The translations under genes and the position numbers were made by a program. Under the pieces are notes generated by a model. The model searched no databases, had not been told where the DNA came from, and saw nothing but the letters and a program-made list of their open reading frames with translations. Shown here one piece after another: positions 36,801 through 47,079 of a stretch of 64,000 bases of DNA (its first letter is position 1; the number at the start of each line of letters is the position of its first letter). Where the stretch lies: the NCBI GenBank assembly GCA_039105265.1, contig JAPFFF010000015.1, forward strand, positions 806,001 through 870,000, in the 5' to 3' direction. This stretch comes from Tritrichomonas musculus. Its lineage: Eukaryota; Parabasalia; Tritrichomonadida; Tritrichomonadidae.

Positions 36801-39800
36801 AGACGAGGCATGAAGTCATTTTGATCGAAATGCAAGACAACCAAATTTTCACCTAAAATTGACCTTAACCACCTCGTTCCACTTAGTTGAGGATCTATTA
36901 AAAGCGGGATAGAATTTTCATTTTGTGTAATAATTAAAGCATTTTCAATTGAATGTTGATCATTTGGAAGGCCTTTAATGATCCAGTCTCTTGTTTGGAC
37001 GTCGTTTCCCAATGATGATTCGATAGTGAAATTATCACTAAATTTAATTTCTTGAGTCTCCAAAAAGTTCTTCCAATTAGCAATTATATCGCCCCTGAAT
37101 TTCGGTGAGAAAGGTCCGAGGTACGTTAAGACTCCAGTTATCAACAAAGTGTCACCAAGAATGTAAATTGACGATTCTTTCAAATTTTCAGCACATTCAT
37201 TCCACCGAGTTGATTCACCTGAGAGTCCGGTTATGATTGTCTGAGCTCTATCGAGTCTAAGTTGTGTTTTTTCGACAGATTCCGTCAGTTCCTTCTCTTT
37301 ATTCTGCATCTTTTCAACATTGTCGACCAAAACTTTCAACTTTTCTTCAATTTGAGCCAGCTGAGATTTTGCCTCTTCGAGCATTTTCTCGCTATTTTCG
37401 AGTCTTTTCTTTGCTTCTTCAGCAGCAGCTTTCTTAGGCAAAATGTCTTGATAAACGAACCAGTAATCAAAGGAAGCACAAACCCAGTCATAAAGAGCAC
37501 CAACAGCCAAGAATGAAGCAAGCGCCGCCTTCTTTTTTTCTTGTCTTAATTGCTTGTTCATCGGCACGTAACGTTTCAGCTTGTTAATCGCTTCTTTAGG
37601 AATTGATTCAATTTTGAAATTTGTCACATTTTTGATAAATTGGACGTCGTTTAACAAACTGATCGCTTCGGGCCAATAATCGTCTTCTTTGACGCCGGGC
37701 GACACTTCGACTTTACGAGGTTGTCGACCAAACATGATTGAAATAGCGTCGAAAGTGTCCTTCATTCCTGGAGTAGGTGAGTGCAACTTTTTGATATTAG
37801 TCAAAGAATCTTTATCGAGCTTTTGCACTGCTTCTTGCGCTTCTTGAAGCAAAGGTTGCGCGAGCTCGAATTGTTCTTGAGCAACTTTGTTTGCTTCCGT
37901 TGCAAGAGCTGCTTCTTTTTCGGCTTCTTTCGATTGTTCTTCAACTTTCTTCTTCATTTCTTCAACTTCTTCACGCTTCACTTTCAGCTCTTCTAACATC
38001 GTTGCGACTTCCTTCTTCGTCTTTTCAAGTAGAGGAATTTCGTGGTCAAGTTTGACACTCATTTCTTCAATCTGGCTTCTTGTTACTTTAATCTTAGAGT
38101 AACCGTTTTGATAGTCACGAATTTGTTGGGCTGTTTCCAATTGTTTTTTCGACAACTTCTTCAAAAATGTCTGCAAAAATTCAAAATAACGGCTCGGTGT
38201 AACCGCTGTGTATCGTTTTGTTTCCTTTAAAAATGTCTTCGACCAATCTTCAACACTTTTGTGAATTTTGACACAAACGGTTATGATTGAAGTGACCAAC
38301 TCAGCAGACCCAATCGAACCTGCAGTCAATGAAGCCTTCGCGATTGATTCGAGCGCGTTTTGACTCAACGGCAAGTAAAAGTCAATGACAGACTCGCTTC
38401 GAATTAACCCGTAATGAAGCATTATGTCTTTAAAAACAGATCCATAAGGTGAAATGACGAATATAATGTGCAAATTCTTGAGGATTCTTTCATTGAACAA
38501 CTGAAGTGCATCGATATCGGTCGATATTTCAGATGATAAAATGTCACTCTTGATTGTTTCAAGCTCATCTTTCTCGAATAATTGAGGAATTGAGCCACAA
38601 CTCATCAAGTTTGAAATGTCTTCAAGTTGCTGCTCATGAATGATTTGGCCGTCATTAATAATGAATCCTGTCGACATGTCTTGAACACCGCATTGCTTAA
38701 GCAACCGTTTCAAGTCTTCTTTCCAATCAGCAACTGAATAACCTCTTTTAATAACAATTTCAAAAGGCTCAGTGCTTATTATATGCAATGCAAGACGAGT
38801 GAACGATTTTCGACCACTTGATTTAACACCAAGTAAAATCATGTGTCCTTTCTCCATTCCAATCACACGAACGAGAGATGAAATGTGTTCAACAGCCTCA
38901 TGAAACAATGTTATTTTCATCTCTTTACTAGTGTCAGCGTTGTAATTATCAAGCGTTGTAATACATGTTTGTAAAACTTGATCAACTGTGTTTGTCACTA
39001 ACTTGTATCGTTGTGAACCATCAATGAATTGATTAAACATCAATAATTTATTAGTATGAATGTTGTCCCATTGAACTTTGAAATGTTTTGGAAACATTTC
39101 AATCATTTGGTTGTTAAACCATGCTCGATCTTCAGTTGTTGTTAATTTGTCTTGAAATTCACGATTCATTTCGTGGAACCACAATTGAAGGAAAAGATTT
39201 TCAGTGGTCAAATAAGATGAATTTGTTTGTAACATTCCACGAACAACGCGAACTAGACTTCGAAGACCGAAGATGTAATGAAGCTTGGAAGGAACAGGCA
39301 ACAAAGTGTTATTAATTTGATCAAAAATATCGATTGTTGCAGTTGAAATTGAACGAATCATTTCTTTGATCGTTTGTTCATATTTGGTGAAATGAAGCAT
39401 CATTAAACCATTCATTATTTGTTGAAGAACAGATGATTTATATTTAGGCACATGAAGAATAAAATAGTGCCTCATTAAACGATCAGAAATGTTATAAAAA
39501 CCTCCTCCTGGTTGTCTCATTAATCCACAAATTGTTGTTTCAACAATGTTTAAAAATTCCATCGTTTTCGTGTTGTACCAACCATGATAATTATTGAACT
39601 GATTAAGAAGCTCAAGCGAAGGTTGTGCACCATAAATTTCAGGCTTAATAGTGTTCATGTTATCGAAAAAATAAATCAACTTTTTGTTTGGCAAAGGTCC
39701 ATATTTGCCACTTTTCTTGTGCATATTTGAAATCATGAATTGCTTGATGACATCCGGCGTCGTGCATGGCGAAAATTGCAAATAATGACAATCATAAACA

Positions 39801-42800
39801 GATGAATTAAGAACGTTATTCATTAAGACAGTTGTCGTTAATGTCTTCAATGTTTCAGGCCCACAAATGATGAAGTTTTTGCCATAAGAAAGCAAAAGTT
39901 TCGACAAAAATAAAGTCGAAGCTGACTCATTCGTTGGAACCATTTGATTGTAGATTGGATTGTCATTTGTGAAGTTCAAATTGGAGACACCATCTGCCCA
40001 AACAGCCCAACTCATACGACAAAGATCCGGATAATAATCAAAGACGGTTAATCTTGGTGGAAAAGCACATTTCGATTGATTTAATTCAATTTGATCTTTC
40101 ATGAATTTATCGAAAATATTCCGAAATTCATCAGGAAGAATTCCACCAAACGACCAAACAAGCGCGAAGATGAAAATCCTTTCGAAAACGAGATTTATTT
40201 GTTCATCTTCAAGCACTGCAATTGAAGTTGATTCAGTTCCAGAAAACAAAGAGAAATACAAATTAGAATCAAGTTTATCAGCTTGTTTTGTTTCATTTGT
40301 GCCTTCAACTGTTTCAACTTCAATTTTTCGAGTGATTGGAAGATAACAATCAAGCAAAGTCAACAAATTATTAACAACAAAATTAGAATTAGTGATGATT
40401 ACTGGTGCTGCATCATTTGTTATGAATCGAATCATTGAAGGAACATAATTATCCATCAATTCTCTCAACTTTTTGCTTGCTATTTCGTTGATTTTGGTTG
40501 CTCTTTCAAACCATGAATCACAAAGAGCTGTCCAAGGAAGCAAGCTTTGATCAAAGTAGATCATTCCACACCTCGAAACTGTCGCTGGTGAAGCTTGTGA
40601 AAGATCACCAACTTCAAAGACCATTTTTACTTTTGGCGTGATTTGAATTCTTTCATTATTTGGAAGACACAAAACTTTGTTATCGTCCAATAATGAATTC
40701 ATTGATTCAATCCAAGTTGAATCAACGGGACCGTCAACAATGATCCACTTCAGACAATCTTCTTCAGAGAAAGAACATTCACGAATTGATGAGCTCAGAA
40801 TTCCATCAGACCATTCAGAAGTGGCAGGATTAAAAGAGCCATACAATTCATCAGATGTAATTGACTTAGGATTCAAGACACGTGTGAAAACTTTCCTTTT
40901 TTCTTCGCCCGAATTCAACGCCAATTCCATTGATTTCCAAGCTGTTGACTTCATGCTCATTGCGTTTCCAACAAGCATTATTCCGTGCCTCATTTCTTGT
41001 GTTTCAAAGAATTCCATTGCTTTAACAATTGTCTCTTGAAGAGGAATTAATTGAAGATCTTTTGAAATGACATTTTTCACTTTTTCTATAAAACCGTCAT
41101 CAGTCGGTTTATTAACCGAACTGTCAGGAAAAACGTCTTTCAAAATGCCATCAAATAAAGGAACATCGGCCGATACAAGACGAGGTCTTGTACATTCATA
41201 AATTGAATTCAAAAGCAGCACAGATTCATCTAAATCATTATGAACACGCTTCGCTATCGCAGCTCTTCCCAGAATTGATTTCATTGCACGAAGCCCCCAA
41301 TCGTAATGATGCTGATTACTCAATTGTGTCTGAAAAAGTTGGAATATTGCAACCAACTTGACGGACAATGATGAAGCTGATTCAAAACCTCCTGAAAAGA
41401 GAAGAATTTCGCAAATGAATCCATAATCAGGTATCATCATTGCGCAAGGTCTAAACAAAGCTTTCAAGTTGTCAGGAAGCTCTGTTCTGCCAGCGTAGCC
41501 GGGGTTCATTGTAATGCAAATTGCAGCGTTCATGTTTAATTTCAGTGTTCGATGATCCATTGCAAAATGGTCAACATGATTAGCTAGAGCTGTTTGTATT
41601 GTTCTAACTTGCTGTGCAATGACAGAAAGAACTTCAATGTTGATTCTATTGAACTCATCAAAACAACTCCACGAACCTGCTGTTGAAAGACCGGCGAAAA
41701 ATTGAGACATTTGTTCAGGCGTCACGTTTTCACTACAATTATAAACAACACAACTTCTACCAAGAGCTTTTGCACAATCACGAACAGTTTCCGTTTTGCC
41801 AGTTCCTGCAGGTCCGCTTGGAGCCCCGCTTAAATTTTGCTTGAAAGCAGAAAGAAGTGTCTGATAACAACGATCAGTTAAGGGAGTGATTACGAGTCTT
41901 GTCGAATTACCAGCGTATTCATACGAATACTCATAACTATTGTTGATACTGTGAACAAACACATTGTCATCTTCCCAGTAATAACGAAGCTGTTGTTGCC
42001 ATTTAAAATCATCAACATCGATGACATTCGAGTTTATCAAAAAGTTGATGATGTCACGATTATGAACTTCAGCAATTAACAAACATGACAAAACTTGCCT
42101 CATTAAAATACTTGTTGTGTTTCGTACAAGAGTTGTTAAGAGATTTAATTGATCGACATACTTCGTGATTAATGCTTTTAATCCACGAATTTTGGTGCCT
42201 TTGAACGTTTGAACTATTTGCTGAGTCCACATGATTTGATTGGCAATTAAAACTGCTTGTGCTGGAAAATCACGAATCCAAACTTCCCTCTTTTTCGTTG
42301 AATAATTGAAGAGGGCATCACGAATGCTGCCTTTGAGCGTTAATTTCATTTCTTCCTCAAATGCAAGAAGCCATTCTTCAATCTCAATTGTGTTCGCATT
42401 CACTGGCTGTGCCAAAGTTACACATTCGCCATTGACGTCATTCATTGCCGTGATTTCAATGTCACTGGAAACAGTCAATGTGTTGACGTATTCAAACAAT
42501 TTTGGCATCGATTCTTGTATCTTATCGAAGTCTTTCGTATGAGAAAGAATGGAAATTAATTCTTCGTTCGATAAAAAGAAAAATCGTGGGAAATTTAATC
42601 GTTTCGTCTCCAAATATTCATTTATGCCTTTAGTAATGCTTTCTAGTAGCTTATTGCATGATTTGAGCTGAGTATTTAATGTTTCTCGATGCATTACATT
42701 CAAAAAGTCGGGATGATTATGTGTGAGTGTCATTATCGATCCCCAAAGCTTGTTTGCCGAAAGCCAATCAGATGCTTCTCTATGTAATTTTTGTTGAATC

Positions 42801-45800
42801 GATGTTCCTGAAAAAATTGGTTGCAGATATAAAAAGTTCCTTTGACATATCATCCATTCATCCAGAGTATCATGAGAATTCTTCAGGAATTCAAGACGTT
42901 CTGATGCTCGGGTTTTAACTGGCCCTATAAAAGGAGACGTTAATAAAGATTGCGTTAATACAATTTGATCATCTAAGATTGACAAAATTTCATCAACTTG
43001 CTGCAAAATAAAATGACCAGAATCTTTATATTGAACTGTAACGAATTTAATTGTTTGAAGTTCAGTATCCATCTGGTCAATTGAAGATTCAATTGCATAT
43101 TCTTGGGCAGCAACACCTGCGATCTCGCTGATCTTGCCAAACCAACGGCCAAGGTTAAAATCCAAAAATTCTTGTAAAGATAGATCCGCAGACGGTTTTA
43201 CTGTAAAACCAACAACATCTGATATCTTTTCCCAATGTTGAGTCTTTATTCCAGGATGACGAAGTTTAATTAAAAGTGGCATGTGTTGACTAAACGTTTC
43301 TACTTGTGAAATTAAAGGTGTGATAACTTTTTCAATAATAACTTTTTGATTACTTAACTCTTTCTTTAGTTTGACTAATTTTTTAGAAGAAATCGAAACA
43401 AATTGGGACATAGAATCAGTTTTAAGTTGCGGAAACGGAGTTAGCATCCATTGGTCATAAACTGTAGACCAATCTTTAGCTAGATTCCAAAGCTGATGAA
43501 GTGGCGTAAATTCTTCAAATAGTTTGGTCAAAATTCGTGAATGATTTGGTTCAAATTCAAACAATTTTTCATGTGAATTGTATTTCTCCTGCTCTTCTTT
43601 CAATTCTTCCAATTTCTGTGCAATCTCATTGATTTGATCTGAGGCTTCAAGAGTCAAATCTAAGTTATTGTACTTAAGAACAAATGCATTCAATGTTTCT
43701 GATGTTATTAAAGTCTCATTTTCAAGATGTCTTTGATTTGCTCTCAAATTACGAATCATTGAAATTCTTTCTTGGGCCAAAACCTTATCAGCTTCTTCAA
43801 GAAGGACAGATACTTTGCCTGGCATCTTGAGTGTGTTGTAACGAAATGCAAAATCTTCGTTATTAAGATCAAAATTATAATCTTCAAGGAATTGGAATCT
43901 TTGGTTTGCAATTTCGATTCTTTTCATTCTTTCACTTTCTTTTTCTGCAACTTCTTCATGATACCTCTTCATTTCTGCCAAATCTTCAGGTGATTGTGGA
44001 ACAATTTTCAATTTTTCTGAAATTTCTTCATATTCTTCACTTAAATTCTTTATTGATGCCATCATTAAGTTTTTCATCTGAATTAGAAAACGATTAATTA
44101 ATCCTCTAATTTGCGTAATTGCATTGTCTTTGAATGATTTACACGAAACTCGGAAAAGACCGATGCTGTAAAACTGCTTCAAGTCATTTCTAACTTTACT
44201 TAAGGTTGAAATCAAATCATCTAGCTGTTTTCTGTAATCATCTAAGTTTCTATCTCCGTTTGGATCAAAATCTGATACAAAGTCAACTGGATCATATTTA
44301 AGAACTCGTTCGATATAACGATTTTCATCCATAAAATTATCGAGACTTTTAAATAATTCATCGATTTCTTTTGAAAATTGTTCTCCTCCTTCTTTGATTG
44401 CATTAATACAATCAACAAATGAAACTGATGAAGTATCAAGTTTAACTTTTGCTGAATTGAGAACTGGAAGATCAGCAACCGATGTTTCTAATTGCTGAAG
44501 TAATGAAAGAAGTTGATCTTTAAAAGTGTCTGTCGTTGGCATAAATGATAATTTACTAGCTTCTTCATGAAAATAAATTTCGATAAAAAATTGCGGATCA
44601 TTTTCTTTGTTTTTATCTTTATAACGTGTATAAAGTTTACCATATTCAATTAATGTATCTTCAACGATATCAAGAAGAACAGTATGAAGCATTCTTGCGG
44701 TTAATATTCCCATTTTTTGAAGCATTTCGTTTAATTTGTTTACGATATTTGCGTTTGTATTAAGAGCATTTGCTTTTGGAATTGATTTCATCGTTTTGGT
44801 GATAACTCGATCGATTACAGTTTGGATTGATGATTTGAAAGATTTGGTTGTGTCATTCAAATGCTGGTATTGTCTTGTAACAAAATCTTCTAAAGTTAAT
44901 ACTTTATTAAACGAATCATTTAAAAAAGTGATATTCTTGGAATTTTGAAAAATGCGCCAAATTTTATAAATACCTTCTTGGATATAACGATATCCAAACA
45001 AGTGATTTGTTGAAAGACGGTTAAGAATAGCTTTGAAATTATAATGTGGAATAAAAGCAAGTCCAAAGTCTGGAATTAACATTTTGTGATCTTTTTTAAG
45101 AAGTAAAAATTCTTCACGATTTGGAATTAACGGATTATGCTCAAGTTCATATAAAAATTCCATTTTATTTGACATCATTTTATACTCTGCTTTGATATCT
45201 CCTTCCATTTCTTTTTGAATTTCAGCATATTTCCCGGTATACTTACCTGTTAATTCTTGAATTCTTCTCATTGAATTATCTGGAATTCCTGGTAAATTAT
45301 CTGTAGGCATCAATGAAAGGCGTGCTTCCAACCGAACAGATGCCTGGTATTCTAGCCTAGCTTTCTTAGCAGCTTCAACTCTGATATTAAATTTATCTGG
45401 ATCTTCTTTGTCAAAGCGGATATTGAATCGCGGCACTTTTTTCCGTTTGTGGTTCTCATCCCATTCGATTGTATATAATCTTGTCGTCGAATTATATCCA
45501 ATAACTGAGCATGGTTCCCAAGTAGTTTCGCCATTATTTGTATATTTGGAAACACCATGAGGTTCCTGTAGTAATTCATCATTAGTGTATTCTGATAAAT
45601 AAATATCATCGAAATATTCAAGAGGAAGGAATTCTGATTCACCAAGCTCAGAATCTCTCTCTGGTAATGGCGGAAGTGGCTTTGCTGGAATGCGCTTTTT
45701 AGAACGTAATATAGTCGATAAATCTGTTGTTGCTGTTCCTTCTGGAAAATGAAGTTTTGGCTCGTGAACTTGTTGCGATTTTAAAACTCGAGGTAATTGA

Positions 45801-46141
45801 ACTTTTATTGGAGCATTAACAGCGTGTTTTTGCGCAGGAGAGGGAGGAATTTCAACTATTGCTTCTTCTTGAGTTTCAAGAATTCTTTGGATTTGATTTT
45901 CGGTTAAAGGAATAGATTTTGGAAATGGACGAATACTTTTCATAGTAGTTGATGCTCTTTGCTCATTGTACTCACTTGTTGATGTATCACCTACATCCCA
46001 CTCTCCAATAATAGGTATTTTAATTGTGTCTTCTGGACTAATGCGCCCTATTCTTTTATTAATCGCTTTTTTATCGTGTATTACTTGTTCGCGCTGAATA
46101 AGACGTGATTTACCACGAACAAATCGCGCTCCAGTTGACAT
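33815..46141 (-). CDS. DNAH1: Axonemal inner-arm dynein heavy chain (DNAH1-like)
   Basis: One uninterrupted 4,108-residue frame encodes a flagellar dynein motor. The N terminus (~165-275: LPLEYFDDIYLSEYTNDEL, then WEPCSVIGYNSTTRLYTIEWD) resembles DNAH1 tails. AAA1 has an intact P-loop GPAGTGKTET (~1442) and Walker B SCFDEFNR. AAA2 has GNAMSMKS (~1723), with the second Gly replaced, but keeps WIIVDGPVD. AAA3 has GPETLKT (~2093), one residue short, and Walker B FFDNMN. AAA4 has GVKSSGRKS (~2437). The stalk coiled coils lie at ~2675-2785 and ~2895-2970 around the microtubule-binding tip (SPTPGMKD...), followed by AAA5, AAA6 and a C-terminal domain ending at 4108. Length suits single-headed inner-arm dyneins. 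AAA1 drives motion; AAA2 and AAA3 nucleotide binding look impaired. The exact orthologue is inferred. Confidence 0.93.
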   Translation of the reverse strand: MSTGARFVRGKSRLIQREQVIHDKKAINKRIGRISPEDTIKIPIIGEWDVGDTSTSEYNEQRASTTMKSIRPFPKSIPLTENQIQRILETQEEAIVEIPPSPAQKHAVNAPIKVQLPRVLKSQQVHEPKLHFPEGTATTDLSTILRSKKRIPAKPLPPLPERDSELGESEFLPLEYFDDIYLSEYTNDELLQEPHGVSKYTNNGETTWEPCSVIGYNSTTRLYTIEWDENHKRKKVPRFNIRFDKEDPDKFNIRVEAAKKARLEYQASVRLEARLSLMPTDNLPGIPDNSMRRIQELTGKYTGKYAEIQKEMEGDIKAEYKMMSNKMEFLYELEHNPLIPNREEFLLLKKDHKMLIPDFGLAFIPHYNFKAILNRLSTNHLFGYRYIQEGIYKIWRIFQNSKNITFLNDSFNKVLTLEDFVTRQYQHLNDTTKSFKSSIQTVIDRVITKTMKSIPKANALNTNANIVNKLNEMLQKMGILTARMLHTVLLDIVEDTLIEYGKLYTRYKDKNKENDPQFFIEIYFHEEASKLSFMPTTDTFKDQLLSLLQQLETSVADLPVLNSAKVKLDTSSVSFVDCINAIKEGGEQFSKEIDELFKSLDNFMDENRYIERVLKYDPVDFVSDFDPNGDRNLDDYRKQLDDLISTLSKVRNDLKQFYSIGLFRVSCKSFKDNAITQIRGLINRFLIQMKNLMMASIKNLSEEYEEISEKLKIVPQSPEDLAEMKRYHEEVAEKESERMKRIEIANQRFQFLEDYNFDLNNEDFAFRYNTLKMPGKVSVLLEEADKVLAQERISMIRNLRANQRHLENETLITSETLNAFVLKYNNLDLTLEASDQINEIAQKLEELKEEQEKYNSHEKLFEFEPNHSRILTKLFEEFTPLHQLWNLAKDWSTVYDQWMLTPFPQLKTDSMSQFVSISSKKLVKLKKELSNQKVIIEKVITPLISQVETFSQHMPLLIKLRHPGIKTQHWEKISDVVGFTVKPSADLSLQEFLDFNLGRWFGKISEIAGVAAQEYAIESSIDQMDTELQTIKFVTVQYKDSGHFILQQVDEILSILDDQIVLTQSLLTSPFIGPVKTRASERLEFLKNSHDTLDEWMICQRNFLYLQPIFSGTSIQQKLHREASDWLSANKLWGSIMTLTHNHPDFLNVMHRETLNTQLKSCNKLLESITKGINEYLETKRLNFPRFFFLSNEELISILSHTKDFDKIQESMPKLFEYVNTLTVSSDIEITAMNDVNGECVTLAQPVNANTIEIEEWLLAFEEEMKLTLKGSIRDALFNYSTKKREVWIRDFPAQAVLIANQIMWTQQIVQTFKGTKIRGLKALITKYVDQLNLLTTLVRNTTSILMRQVLSCLLIAEVHNRDIINFLINSNVIDVDDFKWQQQLRYYWEDDNVFVHSINNSYEYSYEYAGNSTRLVITPLTDRCYQTLLSAFKQNLSGAPSGPAGTGKTETVRDCAKALGRSCVVYNCSENVTPEQMSQFFAGLSTAGSWSCFDEFNRINIEVLSVIAQQVRTIQTALANHVDHFAMDHRTLKLNMNAAICITMNPGYAGRTELPDNLKALFRPCAMMIPDYGFICEILLFSGGFESASSLSVKLVAIFQLFQTQLSNQHHYDWGLRAMKSILGRAAIAKRVHNDLDESVLLLNSIYECTRPRLVSADVPLFDGILKDVFPDSSVNKPTDDGFIEKVKNVISKDLQLIPLQETIVKAMEFFETQEMRHGIMLVGNAMSMKSTAWKSMELALNSGEEKRKVFTRVLNPKSITSDELYGSFNPATSEWSDGILSSSIRECSFSEEDCLKWIIVDGPVDSTWIESMNSLLDDNKVLCLPNNERIQITPKVKMVFEVGDLSQASPATVSRCGMIYFDQSLLPWTALCDSWFERATKINEIASKKLRELMDNYVPSMIRFITNDAAPVIITNSNFVVNNLLTLLDCYLPITRKIEVETVEGTNETKQADKLDSNLYFSLFSGTESTSIAVLEDEQINLVFERIFIFALVWSFGGILPDEFRNIFDKFMKDQIELNQSKCAFPPRLTVFDYYPDLCRMSWAVWADGVSNLNFTNDNPIYNQMVPTNESASTLFLSKLLLSYGKNFIICGPETLKTLTTTVLMNNVLNSSVYDCHYLQFSPCTTPDVIKQFMISNMHKKSGKYGPLPNKKLIYFFDNMNTIKPEIYGAQPSLELLNQFNNYHGWYNTKTMEFLNIVETTICGLMRQPGGGFYNISDRLMRHYFILHVPKYKSSVLQQIMNGLMMLHFTKYEQTIKEMIRSISTATIDIFDQINNTLLPVPSKLHYIFGLRSLVRVVRGMLQTNSSYLTTENLFLQLWFHEMNREFQDKLTTTEDRAWFNNQMIEMFPKHFKVQWDNIHTNKLLMFNQFIDGSQRYKLVTNTVDQVLQTCITTLDNYNADTSKEMKITLFHEAVEHISSLVRVIGMEKGHMILLGVKSSGRKSFTRLALHIISTEPFEIVIKRGYSVADWKEDLKRLLKQCGVQDMSTGFIINDGQIIHEQQLEDISNLMSCGSIPQLFEKDELETIKSDILSSEISTDIDALQLFNERILKNLHIIFVISPYGSVFKDIMLHYGLIRSESVIDFYLPLSQNALESIAKASLTAGSIGSAELVTSIITVCVKIHKSVEDWSKTFLKETKRYTAVTPSRYFEFLQTFLKKLSKKQLETAQQIRDYQNGYSKIKVTRSQIEEMSVKLDHEIPLLEKTKKEVATMLEELKVKREEVEEMKKKVEEQSKEAEKEAALATEANKVAQEQFELAQPLLQEAQEAVQKLDKDSLTNIKKLHSPTPGMKDTFDAISIMFGRQPRKVEVSPGVKEDDYWPEAISLLNDVQFIKNVTNFKIESIPKEAINKLKRYVPMNKQLRQEKKKAALASFLAVGALYDWVCASFDYWFVYQDILPKKAAAEEAKKRLENSEKMLEEAKSQLAQIEEKLKVLVDNVEKMQNKEKELTESVEKTQLRLDRAQTIITGLSGESTRWNECAENLKESSIYILGDTLLITGVLTYLGPFSPKFRGDIIANWKNFLETQEIKFSDNFTIESSLGNDVQTRDWIIKGLPNDQHSIENALIITQNENSIPLLIDPQLSGTRWLRSILGENLVVLHFDQNDFMPRLRTCISTGFPVLIEDVGLKLDPSIEPILSHEISKIDGKLQISLGGEIVSYNDKFRLYLATKYPNPHYTPEICSQLSLINFTTTSEGLTDLLLNNLLEVEREDLDKKRISIMESNAESFKKLKEIEVDILKIVSNAGDDILDDDNAIQTLQTAQSTSASIEKQMALSEKTEQQIQQFKARFQTVAERASLLYFCAADFGVIDPMYQFSLKWFVPLFRSAISEIDHSQDQAQLIPTLHKSIAKEFYTSVSYSLFSRHKLLFSTLMTFRILMFEKKISHSELSFFLSPTSTSEKSEISWLSDEYWKFVGVLPSINPYFKEMVHHMQLNKAQWQRYIDADKPEEALFPYQGDLTNFQRLLVMRIFHIQRIKEGLIQFIEENLGDDFIKPPTLNLQKVFKDSDCLSPLVFIIMPGIDPQDEIIQIATTMGFDRYLRSYSLGRGQGAGAEQLIQDAADKGFWVLLQNCHLSLSWMPKLEQIVTNLSPQTTHKRFRLCLVTMSSPEFPIGILYQSTKLIYEIPKGIRENVMRIYGQIDPEEYSHIEPYSPERQLTYQLAFLHGVILERLQFGSLGWNIPYEFNPSDFSIARKHLKLFLSESTNSEIPMDALSYVIGELDYGGRVTDSWDRRTLISLLKKFFTIDENKIEKKNNRFPTPNFQSTIDQIQKIIVDWPIQTLGTDVGLSENATTISSRNEVLKIMANLIDVQPTLAMSMSENVSEEDFALNVVENLLKQLPTPFNLIEFKKRFDTTDTMNTILFHEIVSYNSLIIVMKNSLEKMQKGLKGLIIIDSSLENFMKKIKGDRIPDEWLQICYPSVLSLHSFMKDFKKRISFISKWVRTAQKPIVFDLGSFFHPDEFLSGILQMFSRKHNVSYDTLRWKTTPVSMNEDLDNIKEGPLEGVYVFGLPLEGAKWDIAKQYLVECGVKELSNFLPIMHLVPTQNNDIYNMKETYECPVYRTQKRGTGALDLQNYVLSFFLPTPRQAPDHWVLRSVAAFLTVE

Positions 46142-46428
46142 TAGAATTAGAAGTTCGTTATAAAACGATTATAAATCTTTCAAAAAAAGCTTAGAAATTC
46201 TGAAGTAATAGAAAAAATTCATAATGTTTTTCTTTCTTTTTAATATGCTCATTTGACAATAAAATGCTTTTTATTATAAATACAAAAGTCTGTATGCTTA
46301 TGAAACAATCACAGCTGATTTAGAAGTAACCTTTTAAAAATAATATAAAAAGAAATAAATCTATGGAAAAATAAATAATGTTAATAATTTTATGAATTGC
46401 ATTACAATACTTCATTTATTGCTTGATT
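46142..46428. other. Spacer between dynein and leucine-rich repeat genes
   Basis: AT-rich, 287 bases. It should hold the dynein promoter on the minus strand. No clear initiator match was found. Confidence 0.4.
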
Positions 46429-47079
46429 CTATTTGGGTTCTCTCTGCCTTCCTTTTTCATCGTCAGTAAAAACAGTCTTCATTAAAGATGTGTTTCTACA
46501 AAATGATGACGCAAGCGCTTTATCTCTTTCGGTGAGTGGTGTAAAGTCAAGAGACCTTAGCCTTGGCAAATTTCCAATTATGTAATTTCGGTATTTTCCT
46601 CTTCCTCGTTCTTCAATTGGATTTCCATGTAATGTCAAGTCAGAAAGCTCAGGCAAATCAACGAGTTTTTGGACATCTCTAATGTCACGTATTAAATTTG
46701 CATGTAAATGAAGTTTACGTAATCCTTTCAATTTTGCTATTGAGGGCTCGATTGTAGTAAATTTATTAAATGAAAGATCAAGCCATTGAAGCTTTGTCAT
46801 ATCAATTGGAGCCATACTTCTGAGTTTGGTAATAAAGTTTCCCCAGCTATCAATCTTATTATTGTTTAAACGCAAAGCATTGATGAGAATATTATCTGCG
46901 CCATGTTTTTTAATTAGACGATCAAGCTCTGCTTTGTTTTTGTTTTGTTCCATATCCATTTCACTAAATTCACGAAGTTCTTGCATTGACAAATCGACAG
47001 CTGGAGCAGTAACAATAGCATATGAAGATGCTATTGACGATTCCTTTGAGCGGGTTCGACGAGGTGGTGAAGTTGACAT
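46429..47079 (-). CDS. LRRC51: Leucine-rich repeat protein, LRRC51-like
   Basis: The intact 216-residue protein has about four leucine-rich repeats between ~65 and ~165: NALRLNNNKIDSWGNF, LQWLDLSFNKFTTIEPSI, LRKLHLHANLIRDIRDVQKL and LSDLTLHGNPIEERG. A capping segment follows (YRNYIIGNLPRLRSLDFTPLT). The order DLSFN / LHLHAN / LTLHGNPIEE and the YRxYxIGxLPRLRSLDF cap match LRRC51, a short LRR protein of ciliated eukaryotes. The N-terminal ~25 residues are Ser/Arg-rich and probably disordered. Its place beside an axonemal dynein is suggestive of a shared flagellar role, though gene order in trichomonads is weak evidence. Confidence 0.8.
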   Translation of the reverse strand: MSTSPPRRTRSKESSIASSYAIVTAPAVDLSMQELREFSEMDMEQNKNKAELDRLIKKHGADNILINALRLNNNKIDSWGNFITKLRSMAPIDMTKLQWLDLSFNKFTTIEPSIAKLKGLRKLHLHANLIRDIRDVQKLVDLPELSDLTLHGNPIEERGRGKYRNYIIGNLPRLRSLDFTPLTERDKALASSFCRNTSLMKTVFTDDEKGRQREPK

